From Phycisphaerales bacterium UBA3158 (GTDB lineage Bacteria; Planctomycetota; Phycisphaerae; Phycisphaerales; SM1A02): DNA of 11,372 nucleotides. This document shows positions 1 to 6,515 of the stretch, one piece after another. Under the pieces are notes generated by a model, which did no database searches, was not told the origin of the DNA, and saw nothing but the letters and a program-made list of their open reading frames with translations. Positions within the stretch are counted from its first letter, which is position 1; every line of letters starts with the position of its first letter. The stretch covers positions 1 through 11,372 of the forward strand of contig DEYM01000017.1 of NCBI GenBank assembly GCA_002364555.1. Reading direction: 5' to 3'. The position numbers and the translations under genes are program-made.

Positions 1-64
1 TGATTCATCACGGGGCAACGTCCCCGGATACCACACCGCCGTACAAAAAAAGGCGCTGACCTCA

Positions 65-93
65 CAGGCCGCTTCCAACCAGGGGGCGGCCTG
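65..93. other. Strong GC-rich hairpin in leader region
   Basis: An 8-bp perfect stem (CAGGCCGC at 65-72, GCGGCCTG at 86-93) encloses a 13-nt loop. No U-run follows on either side, so it is not a standard intrinsic terminator. A smaller hairpin precedes it (CGGGG at 11-15, CCCCG at 22-26, 6-nt loop). Together they could mark the end of a gene lying left of the window or form an RNA structure ahead of the oxidase gene. The structure is seen; the role is guessed. No coding region is supported in 1-247. Confidence 0.4.
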
Positions 94-130
94 ATCTACG
101 CCAATCTTACTGGTGATACGAGGCTGCCTA

Positions 131-169
131 TATACTCAACCTGCTGAAGTGTTTTGAGATATCTCAACC
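131..169 (+). promoter_or_regulatory. Operator-like palindrome with candidate promoter
   Basis: TTGAGATATCTCAA at 154-167 is a perfect 14-bp palindrome. Its right arm is part of CTCAACC (163-169), and an identical CTCAACC occurs at 135-141, so there are three half-sites of the same motif. A -10-like TATACT lies at 131-136, with only a poor -35-like TTACTG at 107-112 (18-bp spacer). If this promoter is real, the palindrome would lie just downstream of the transcription start, where a repressor would block the oxidase gene that starts at 248. The palindrome is certain as sequence; the promoter and the repressor are inference. Confidence 0.35.
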
Positions 170-237
170 AGGAATCTTCACTTCCACGATGAATTCCAAT
201 CGTCCGATCCCCCTATAGCCCGCTTTGCGATGACCCC

Positions 238-242
238 AGGAG
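238..242 (+). promoter_or_regulatory. Ribosome binding site deciding the oxidase start
   Basis: AGGAG lies 5 nt before the ATG at 248. The upstream in-frame ATG at 230 has no such site and would place this Shine-Dalgarno inside the coding region, so 248 is the better start. Confidence 0.6.
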
Positions 243-247
243 ACGTG

Positions 248-2068
248 ATGCCAAACCCGGAAGACGCATTAGATAAAGCGGAGTCGCAATCCATCCGAAT
301 CGATCGGCGTACCGCCCTGAAGGCAGCTGGAGCCATGGCTGCCCTACCCCTTGCAGGCTGGATAGTCGTAGACCCTGCACGAGTGGTCACGGACCCGCCG
401 ATTCCTGTGGTGCCCGGCGGCTCAGCCCCTTCGCCAGCAGATTGGCAGTCACTCGCCAAATCACTCACTGGTGATCTGCTTGAAGTCAGATCACCGCTCG
501 ACATCTGCCGCACCGAGCCAGGCAGCACGAGAGCCAAGGCTGTTCTCGAAAACATGAAGAACCCATTCTTCCTTGAAGAGCAACCGGGAGCGACCCACAC
601 CACCGGTTGGATCGGAGCCTTCGATGCTGCCGTCAGCCCCCGAGCGATCGCAGTGGAGAATGCACAGGATGTCGCAGCCGCAGTCGACTTCGTGCGTGAA
701 CACGGTCTGAAGCTTGTGGTCAAGGGAACCGGTCACGACTATCTCGGTCGCTCGTGCGCCCCCGACTCTCTGTTGGTGTGGACGCACCGCATGCGGGATA
801 TCACGGTTCACGACGACTTTGTACCCACTGGCGGTGACGGTACAGGCGTGCCTGCGGTGACGGTATCGGCAGGCTCACGATGGCTCGAGGCCTACGACGC
901 GGTGACCAATCATGATGGCCGCTACGTCCAGGGCGGCGGTTGTACATCGGTCGGTGCGTGCGGGGGCTTCATCCTCGGCAGCGGCTTCGGTGCCCTCTCG
1001 AAACGCTTCGGCACCGGCGCCGGGAGCATGCTGGAGGCCGAGATCGTGACCGCGAACGGTGATGTGCTTGTCGTGAATGAGCACCAGCACCCGGATCTCT
1101 TCTGGGCACTGCGGGGCGGTGGTGGCGGCACCTTCGGCATCGTCACCCGATTGACATTGATGACCCACGAACTTCCGAAGACACTCGGCGGCTTCATGGG
1201 GAGCATCCAGGCGAAGAACGATGCGGCGTATCGCAGACTCATCGAACGGTTTCTGGGCTTCTACCGAACGCATATCAACAATCCCAACTGGGGTGAGACG
1301 GTCAAGTTCACTCCGGAGAACACACTCGAACTCGCTTTGATCTTCATCGATCTCCCGGAGGACGAAGCTCGAAGGATCTGGCGGCCGTTCCTGGACTGGA
1401 TCGACGAACATGCCTCCGACTACGAGCGGAAGATTGAAATCGTATCGGTCCCCTTCAAGGACTACTGGAATATCGATTTCTGGCTGGAGAACTATCCATC
1501 ACTCATCCAGAAGGATCCACGGAAAAATCAACCGAAGAGTCAGTTCTGGTGGAAGACCAACGATAGCGCCGTCTCGGAATACATGTACGGCTATGCATCT
1601 CGCTGGATTCCACTCGAGAGCTTCCAGGAACCCGAAGCGCTCGCAGGGACCTTCTTCGATGCTTCGCGACACTGGAACTTCAAGTTCTACATCAACAAGG
1701 CGTTGGCCGGCGCAGCCCCCGAGGCCGTTGATCGTGATCGCAGGACGTGCATCAACCCCAAGGTGTTCGACGCCGCTGCCTGGATCCTCATGCAGGCCAG
1801 CGACACCGATGTTTTTCCCGGGGTGCCCGGACATGAACCTGACCGCAGGAAAGCGGAGGATCTCGCGAAGCGTGTGGCTGCCGGCATCGAAGTCATTCGC
1901 AAGGCAACCCCCGGTGCGGGCAACTATGCGAACGAGGCCGATTACCACGAACCCGACTGGCAAGAGGCGTTCTGGGGCACCCACTATCCACGACTCCTCA
2001 CGGTCAAGAAACGCTACGACCCGACCGGACTCTTCCAGACTCATCACTCGGTGGGGAGCGAGCCCTGA
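248..2068 (+). CDS. Tat-exported FAD-linked oxidase, BBE family
   Basis: A 606-residue flavin oxidoreductase of the PCMH-type FAD-binding (FAD_binding_4) plus BBE C-terminal family. The N-terminus has a twin-arginine signal (DRRTALK, Arg20-Arg21) followed by a hydrophobic Ala-rich stretch, so it is probably exported folded. The FAD domain spans roughly residues 120-305. It contains GTGHDYLGRS, whose His163 matches the histidine that carries FAD in this family; GGGCTSVGACGG, whose Cys232 matches the second covalent attachment residue; and HPDLFWALRGGGGGTFGIVT. The family's C-terminal motif is clear at residues 562-606 (NEAD, EPDWQEAFWG, YPRLL, YDPTGLF). Both attachment residues suggest bicovalent FAD, typical of enzymes oxidising sugars or bulky alcohols. 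The substrate cannot be read from the sequence. It may stand alone: the next gene is 200 nt away. The domain assignment is secure; the activity is not. Confidence 0.93.
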   Translation: MPNPEDALDKAESQSIRIDRRTALKAAGAMAALPLAGWIVVDPARVVTDPPIPVVPGGSAPSPADWQSLAKSLTGDLLEVRSPLDICRTEPGSTRAKAVLENMKNPFFLEEQPGATHTTGWIGAFDAAVSPRAIAVENAQDVAAAVDFVREHGLKLVVKGTGHDYLGRSCAPDSLLVWTHRMRDITVHDDFVPTGGDGTGVPAVTVSAGSRWLEAYDAVTNHDGRYVQGGGCTSVGACGGFILGSGFGALSKRFGTGAGSMLEAEIVTANGDVLVVNEHQHPDLFWALRGGGGGTFGIVTRLTLMTHELPKTLGGFMGSIQAKNDAAYRRLIERFLGFYRTHINNPNWGETVKFTPENTLELALIFIDLPEDEARRIWRPFLDWIDEHASDYERKIEIVSVPFKDYWNIDFWLENYPSLIQKDPRKNQPKSQFWWKTNDSAVSEYMYGYASRWIPLESFQEPEALAGTFFDASRHWNFKFYINKALAGAAPEAVDRDRRTCINPKVFDAAAWILMQASDTDVFPGVPGHEPDRRKAEDLAKRVAAGIEVIRKATPGAGNYANEADYHEPDWQEAFWGTHYPRLLTVKKRYDPTGLFQTHHSVGSEP

Positions 2069-2196
2069 ACCCAGGATGAATCACGATACGCATCCCAAGA
2101 ACCTTTCAAGAAGCCCCGAACCGGCCAACCTCGCCAGTTCACCCTTGATCCAGGCACACGATCTGCCATGACTGGTCCTCCTGCCACTTCTGCACC

Positions 2197-2225
2197 ATCC
2201 ACACTGGTTCAAGATTGGATTTTTT
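2197..2225 (+). terminator. Weak possible intrinsic terminator
   Basis: A 5-bp stem (ATCCA 2197-2201, TGGAT 2216-2220) runs into a T-run at 2220-2225, downstream of the oxidase gene. The stem is short and AT-containing and the loop is 14 nt, so this is a weak candidate only. Nothing else in the 200-nt gap between the oxidase gene and the next gene was recognised. Confidence 0.2.
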
Positions 2226-2268
2226 CCACTGAACAACATCCCACTACGAAACCGGAGGCTCCACGATC

Positions 2269-2643
2269 ATGACTCACAACCCACCGTCCCAAGCAATCTC
2301 TCGAACCTCTTCACGCTCTGTCGGATCCGGCTTTACCAATCTGATGCTTGTCGTCATTGCCGGACTCATGGTCTGGATGCAACTTGCTCCCGCGACGGCG
2401 GCCCCGAATCATGTGTCAGATGTGACACCGGATACTCCTCGAGTTGACGACACTCGTGATCTGATGACCAAGGCGGTCTTTGCCCTTGAGGCAATAAGCG
2501 AAGACATCGACCTCATGTACAGGAATACCGAAAGACTCAGAAATGCGCTGCAGCCCATGGCGATGGAACTACGTCTGATACAGGAAAACACGGAAGCCAT
2601 TTTCAACAACACCGCGGAGTTCCTGGACCTTGAACAGAGATGA
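2269..2643 (+). CDS. Small membrane-anchored or secreted helical protein, unknown function
   Basis: A 124-residue protein that I do not recognise. GGAGG at 2254-2258 lies 10 nt before the ATG and supports the start. A polar Ser/Arg-rich N-terminus is followed by a hydrophobic segment at about residues 23-40 and the sequence LAPATAAPN, which could be a signal-peptidase site after TAA or simply the end of a membrane anchor. After a Pro/Asp-rich linker (about 47-63), residues 64-124 are free of Pro except one and rich in Leu, Glu, Met and Asn (DIDLMYRNTERLRNAL and similar), consistent with a long amphipathic helix or coiled coil outside the cytoplasm. It lies 200 nt after the oxidase gene and converges with the SGNH gene to its right. 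A scaffold or partner role is possible but unsupported. Confidence 0.65.
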   Translation: MTHNPPSQAISRTSSRSVGSGFTNLMLVVIAGLMVWMQLAPATAAPNHVSDVTPDTPRVDDTRDLMTKAVFALEAISEDIDLMYRNTERLRNALQPMAMELRLIQENTEAIFNNTAEFLDLEQR

Positions 2644-2660
2644 TGCCCCCTGTCTTGTTT

Positions 2661-2707
2661 GCTCACGTGACTCATGCCGATCCGCCTGTCATTCGAACGC
2701 CGTGAGC
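2661..2707. repeat. Inverted repeat between convergent genes
   Basis: GCTCACG (2661-2667) and CGTGAGC (2701-2707) can form a 7-bp stem around a 33-nt loop in the 112-nt gap between two convergent genes. The left arm also overlaps an 8-bp palindrome, TCACGTGA (2663-2670). The position suits a bidirectional transcription stop, but there is no U-run and the loop is long. Confidence 0.25.
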
Positions 2708-2755
2708 TCCATAAGATCCATGATGTGGTGTTGATATCGAGATTCGTGAGTCGAT

Positions 2756-4363
2756 CTAATCCGCAATTCGATTGATCTCCATTGATCTGATGACATAGGC
2801 ACCCGCACCAGCGCCGGGTTCGAACATCACCTTTGTGATCGGTTCATTCGAATCGAGATCGAGATAGAACTCGTTCAGACCACCGCGAATCGAGGCAGCA
2901 CTGCTTCGATCCACCGACATCTCCTGCGCGTCCGATGACCAGAAGATTCTCGCTTCCCCCAGACCCGGAGACTCCATCCGTATTCTGGCGACATGGCGTT
3001 GACCAGCGGAAAGCTCCAGGCCGTGGAACACGACTGCGGACGAGACCGCTGCACTCGTCAGATCGATTCTTCCATCAGCCATGGTCGCCTCGACACCCGA
3101 TGCCGGATACAGCCGATCGGGATCCAGATTCGACAATGACCAGACTGGGACCGAATCACTCCTCTGCCAACTCAGCGAGGCGGCATCGGGGTCAGGAGCC
3201 GCCAGCACCCGGATGAGTGTGGCTGGCGCCAGACGTTCGACGACCTCAAGCACGACGGTGTCGTAGTCTTCAAGAGCCTGGGACATGAACTCAGGCGTGG
3301 CATCCGAGTAATGGATGAACGTCAAGTCCTCGAAGTACGGACGGATGAGAGCCCTGGCAATCCAGGCGATGCATGAATCGTGAACAATGAGTGTTCGTCC
3401 TGGAATGAGCTCCGACGCCTCAGCCGAGACATAGGTCGAACGAACTGGATACTGCCAACGGTGCGGATGAACATCGACTGCCGAGAAGTCCTTATGGATC
3501 CGGCCATCGAAATCGACCTCATCAACCCTGACCCCAGGCCGTTGCGTCACGAGCACCTGCTTACTTTGAACCGGATACGTTTCAAGCCCCGCCATGCCAA
3601 GGAGATCCCCCGGTCGCCTGGTGACCCTGAGTGGAACGACTGACGAGTCCTCCCAGAGACCCGGCTGCACGGAGTCGACGATGGCCCTGGCCATCACCAC
3701 CCCGCCATACCAGCTCAGGTGCGTGTCAGCCCTGAAGTACAGCTCGTGTTCGGATGAGACCTTCTCGCTGAGCATCGCGGCATGCAGATCGATGATCCGC
3801 TCATCATCATCCTGGGCAAACCGAGCCCGGAACCTTGAGCGGTCATCCTGAATCCGTGCCAGATCACGTTTGCCATCATCAGTCAAGTGTTCGGGGTAGA
3901 TCGCATGCTTGTCAGGTGTGATCAGAATCCGGAAGACCGAAGATGCCTCCGCATTTCTGTCGAGGAAACCATCAAGCTGCTCCAGGGCTTCGGCAACGGT
4001 CTGGTTCGGCTTCTGCCAATGGTCTCCGTAACTGTCGACCAGGAAAAACCATCCATCCTCGCCACGATCAACCACACCCAGCCGACGCTCATCGAGGAGT
4101 TCGACTTCGATCCATCTCTTGAAGGTGATCAGGTCACCACGAAATGGAACTCGTTCACGCAACCAGTCGGAAAGATCATCCCACTTGTCCGTGTCGAGGA
4201 CATCACGCGCATGCTCCAGAACAGGAAACGCTGCCGGTGACCGGTTCTCCGCATCACGTATGAACGCCGCATTCCGTTCGAGACTAAATGGCAGCAGCAG
4301 GATCGGGCTGCAGAGCAGCACGAGCACCACGATTCCACCGGGATTTCTTGCTGGTCTTGCCAT
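2756..4363 (-). CDS. AlgJ/AlgX-like SGNH acetyltransferase with extra C-terminal domain (cassette 1)
   Basis: A 535-residue membrane-anchored periplasmic protein of the AlgJ/AlgX SGNH-like family, which transfers acetyl groups onto exported polysaccharides. One hydrophobic N-terminal segment (about residues 10-27) is probably an uncleaved anchor. Family landmarks are GEDGWFFLVDSYGDHW (101-116), PDKHAIYPEHL (150-160), the catalytic Asp-x-His in RADTHLS (Asp213, His215), and the nucleophile block LIVHDSC (Ser331). The presumed triad is therefore complete. Residues from about 395 to 535 form an added region with β-sandwich-like alternation (ARIFWSSDAQ, NEFYLDLDS, MFEPGAGAGAY) resembling carbohydrate-binding modules; its paralogue at 8323-9501 lacks it. 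This recalls AlgX (SGNH plus carbohydrate-binding module) versus AlgJ. The ATG directly follows the MBOAT stop codon (TAGATG) and has no strong Shine-Dalgarno of its own, so translation is probably coupled. The polymer is unknown. Confidence 0.85.
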   Translation of the reverse strand: MARPARNPGGIVVLVLLCSPILLLPFSLERNAAFIRDAENRSPAAFPVLEHARDVLDTDKWDDLSDWLRERVPFRGDLITFKRWIEVELLDERRLGVVDRGEDGWFFLVDSYGDHWQKPNQTVAEALEQLDGFLDRNAEASSVFRILITPDKHAIYPEHLTDDGKRDLARIQDDRSRFRARFAQDDDERIIDLHAAMLSEKVSSEHELYFRADTHLSWYGGVVMARAIVDSVQPGLWEDSSVVPLRVTRRPGDLLGMAGLETYPVQSKQVLVTQRPGVRVDEVDFDGRIHKDFSAVDVHPHRWQYPVRSTYVSAEASELIPGRTLIVHDSCIAWIARALIRPYFEDLTFIHYSDATPEFMSQALEDYDTVVLEVVERLAPATLIRVLAAPDPDAASLSWQRSDSVPVWSLSNLDPDRLYPASGVEATMADGRIDLTSAAVSSAVVFHGLELSAGQRHVARIRMESPGLGEARIFWSSDAQEMSVDRSSAASIRGGLNEFYLDLDSNEPITKVMFEPGAGAGAYVIRSMEINRIAD

Positions 4364-5797
4364 CTAGAACTGGAAGTAGAGGAATGGTGAGAAGGTGCCG
4401 CCGATCACGATGAGCAGGGCGAGTGGAAACAGAAGGCAGGACAACACGATCCGGAATGCCAGTGCGGAACGATGATCGGATTCATCCAGCCATCGACCTG
4501 TACTGATTCGCCCCGGCAGAAGTGCGATGCCACTGCCGATGATCAGGAAGAGGACGCTCTGCGAGGTCAGCACGGAATCGAGACTGCCGGAGGTCGTCAT
4601 CAGGGAAAAGTCGAACAGCGTGGCGTAGTACTCGCCTGCATGCGTGATGTCCACAGCTCGGAAGACCACCCACCCGAGCATGACGATCAGGAGGGTCGCC
4701 AGACGCCTCAACGGAAACATGCCCAGAAGCTCGGGACGGTTCTGGCCGGTGAGCCGATCGCAGATCAGCCAGAAACCGTTGTAGACACCCCATGCGATGA
4801 AGGTCCAGTTGGCTCCGTGCCAGAAACCAGTCAGCAGAAAGACGATGATCAGATTGAAGTAGACCCTGGGCATGGCGCAACGCGAACCACCCATCGGGAT
4901 ATAGACATAGTCACGGAACCAGTTGGACAGCGTGATGTGCCAACGACGCCAGAAGTCCGTCATGCAGATGGCGGAGTATGGCCGTCTGAAATTCTCCGGA
5001 AGCTTGAATCCGAACATGCGACCCATGCCGATCGCCATGTCGCTGTACCCCGAGAAATCGAAGTAGATCTGCAGGGTGTAGGCCAGCAAGCCGATCCAGG
5101 CGTCCCCCGCACTGAGAGTCGCGCCTGGGGCGAAGGCCGCATCGGCAATGATCCCGATGCTGTCGGCGATCACCACCTTCTTGACGAGTCCATGGGCAAA
5201 TCGAATCGCGCCCGAGGAGACGTGATCCAAGTCGAATGGACGGGACTTCAACTGCGTGCTGATTTCGTGGTACCGGACAATAGGGCCTGCGATCAACTGC
5301 GGAAACAATGAGACGTACAATGCGAAATCGATCGGATTGTGCATCACTCTGGCCTGACCACGAGCGACATCAATCACGTAGGACGTGGCCTGGAAGGTGA
5401 AGAATGAAATACCGATCGGCAGGGCGATGTCCGTCCAGCCGATCTGCCCCATGCCGATGCCTCCACCGACATCGTTGATCTGGTCGACGAAGAAGTTGGC
5501 GTATTTGAACCAGGCCAGTATTCCGATGTTGAGGATCACCGAGAGTGAAATCGTACCATTCCGGACGATCCTGCTGCCGGTAGCTCGCGCCTGATCCGCG
5601 AGGAGCCCGAGCAACCAGTTCCCCCCGATGGAGACCAGGAGCACCAGAACGAACTCTCCACCACCCCAGGTGTAGAACACCAGGCTCGCGATCAACAACC
5701 ACAGATTCCTCAACATGGGCCCGATGCCGAGCAGGGCATACATGCCCAGCACAACCGGAAGAAAGAAGAAGAGGAATGTCTGGGAGGAGAAGACCAT
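4364..5797 (-). CDS. MBOAT-family O-acyltransferase, AlgI-like (cassette 1)
   Basis: A polytopic inner-membrane protein of the MBOAT family (AlgI/DltB/PatA relatives) that passes acyl groups across the membrane for O-acetylation of an envelope or exported polymer. Landmarks are the N-terminal FSSQTFLFFFLPVVL, RPYSA-CMTDFWRRWH (His287), the YVYIPMGGSR segment, and LTGFWHGANWTF with the expected catalytic His327. About ten hydrophobic segments are visible. I chose the ATG at 5797 over the upstream one at 5929: both paralogues become alike only from MVFSSQTF, each is then exactly 477 residues, and the 44-residue extension is polar, unrelated to the paralogue's and would run into the neighbouring gene remnant. 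Only a weak GGGATGG-type site lies upstream. The stop codon abuts the SGNH gene start, indicating a two-gene operon. Confidence 0.93.
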   Translation of the reverse strand: MVFSSQTFLFFFLPVVLGMYALLGIGPMLRNLWLLIASLVFYTWGGGEFVLVLLVSIGGNWLLGLLADQARATGSRIVRNGTISLSVILNIGILAWFKYANFFVDQINDVGGGIGMGQIGWTDIALPIGISFFTFQATSYVIDVARGQARVMHNPIDFALYVSLFPQLIAGPIVRYHEISTQLKSRPFDLDHVSSGAIRFAHGLVKKVVIADSIGIIADAAFAPGATLSAGDAWIGLLAYTLQIYFDFSGYSDMAIGMGRMFGFKLPENFRRPYSAICMTDFWRRWHITLSNWFRDYVYIPMGGSRCAMPRVYFNLIIVFLLTGFWHGANWTFIAWGVYNGFWLICDRLTGQNRPELLGMFPLRRLATLLIVMLGWVVFRAVDITHAGEYYATLFDFSLMTTSGSLDSVLTSQSVLFLIIGSGIALLPGRISTGRWLDESDHRSALAFRIVLSCLLFPLALLIVIGGTFSPFLYFQF

Positions 5798-5940
5798 GGA
5801 GTATGAGCCATCCCGATTCAGCTGGCTGGATGCATGATAGCTGCGGATGAAAACGACATTCATTATGCCTTCAAGTCGGAAACCGGAGATCGTGGTGCTC
5901 AGATCATCCCATGAGGCTTCTGACGGCACTAGTAGTCATC

Positions 5941-6390
5941 ATCGATTCCAATCAGACGATCGAAGATGAGCCGAGCTTCTCGGTTGCTCTGGGAGATCTC
6001 GATGAGGACGGCGATCTCGATACCTGGATCGCCAACGATGGGGATCCCAACACGGTGTGAATCAACATCGTCCAGGACGCATGCTGTACTGGACTCAAGT
6101 GGATCCAACTACAGCGTGAAACCTGCCTGTGGATCGGTGGTACATACATTGGCGGAAGCTGTGCAGAGTCGATCTGCGAGGAAACCCAGCTCGATGGTGT
6201 CTGCCATGTCACGAGTGGACGCGACCAACTCAGTCAGAATGTCTGCATCAATCTAGGCGGCACCTGGCCGAAGGACAGCGAATGCATCGTCTGCCCAGCT
6301 CCCTGCATTGGGGACCTCGATGACGACGGCGACTTCGACGTCGAGGATGTACTGAACTTGCTGTCCAACTTTGGATCAATGTGTCCGTAG
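5941..6390 (+). pseudogene. Broken 3' end of a secreted FG-GAP/Cys-rich/dockerin-like protein (remnant 1)
   Basis: One frame reads as the tail of a large planctomycete-type secreted protein, interrupted by a single in-frame TGA at 6058-6060. The order is: an FG-GAP/VCBS-like repeat (FSVALGDLDEDGDLDTWIAN, then DGDPNTV); the TGA; INIVQDACC; two Cys-rich repeats (RETCLWIGGTYIGGSCAESIC, and QNVCINLGGTWPKDSECIVC); and a terminal dockerin-like EF-hand (GDLDDDGDFDVEDVLNLL) ending GSMCP at a TAG. In related repeats PNxV is usually followed by Trp-x-Asn, so the TGA most likely replaces a TGG codon. Other genes here end with TGA, so reassignment is not suggested. No export signal or full-length 5' part is present. 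It lies 143 nt from the divergent MBOAT start. A short expressed product from an ATG at 5911 cannot be excluded but would be only 49 residues. Confidence 0.75.
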
Positions 6391-6426
6391 CGACCCGCCC
6401 GAACCATGATGCGAGAATCTGCTGTT

Positions 6427-6451
6427 GCCCCGGTAGAGATACTGTCGGGGC
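6427..6451 (+). other. Hairpin between gene remnant and MscS gene
   Basis: GCCCCG (6427-6432) and CGGGGC (6446-6451) form a 6-bp stem with one further G-T pair inside and an 11-nt loop. It lies 37 nt after the TAG of remnant 1 and 65 nt before the MscS start. No T-run follows. It could be the old terminator of the broken gene or lie in the MscS leader. An 8-bp palindrome, GTCCGGAC, follows at 6466-6473. No convincing promoter was found in 6391-6515. Confidence 0.3.
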
Positions 6452-6504
6452 TGGTCTATCCAGCTGTCCGGACGTTAGTATCTTGGATGCTTCCAACGCC
6501 TCAC

Positions 6505-6509
6505 AAGGA
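6505..6509 (+). promoter_or_regulatory. Ribosome binding site deciding the MscS start
   Basis: AAGGA lies 6 nt before the ATG at 6516. The ORF stays open upstream to 6381, but that part is Cys-rich, non-hydrophobic and overlaps the end of the gene remnant, whereas the 6516 start gives a clear signal peptide. Confidence 0.65.
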
Positions 6510-6515
6510 CATCAC

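Noticed and set aside
2..144. Two short open frames at the left edge, one ending at 94 and one at 144
   Set aside because: Each is under 50 codons with no recognisable protein character, and they overlap in different frames through the hairpin; the end of an upstream gene cannot be told from chance.
189..218. Nine-codon leader ORF (MNSNRPIPL) upstream of the oxidase
   Set aside because: No properly spaced ribosome binding site and no attenuator-like structure downstream.
4472..5311. Long plus-strand open frame inside MBOAT 1 (and a similar one at 9630-10355 inside MBOAT 2)
   Set aside because: These are antisense shadows of the conserved MBOAT coding frame. Their translations are hydrophilic and follow from the codon bias of the real gene.
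5798..5929. Longer N-terminus for MBOAT 1 from the ATG at 5929
   Set aside because: The 44 extra residues are polar, have no match in the paralogue, and the resulting start runs up against the gene remnant. The shared MVFSSQTF start gives 477 residues in both copies.
6381..6515. Upstream extension of the MscS gene to 6381
   Set aside because: It overlaps the end of remnant 1, has Cys-rich non-coding-like character and would bury the clear signal peptide and ribosome binding site at 6505-6518.
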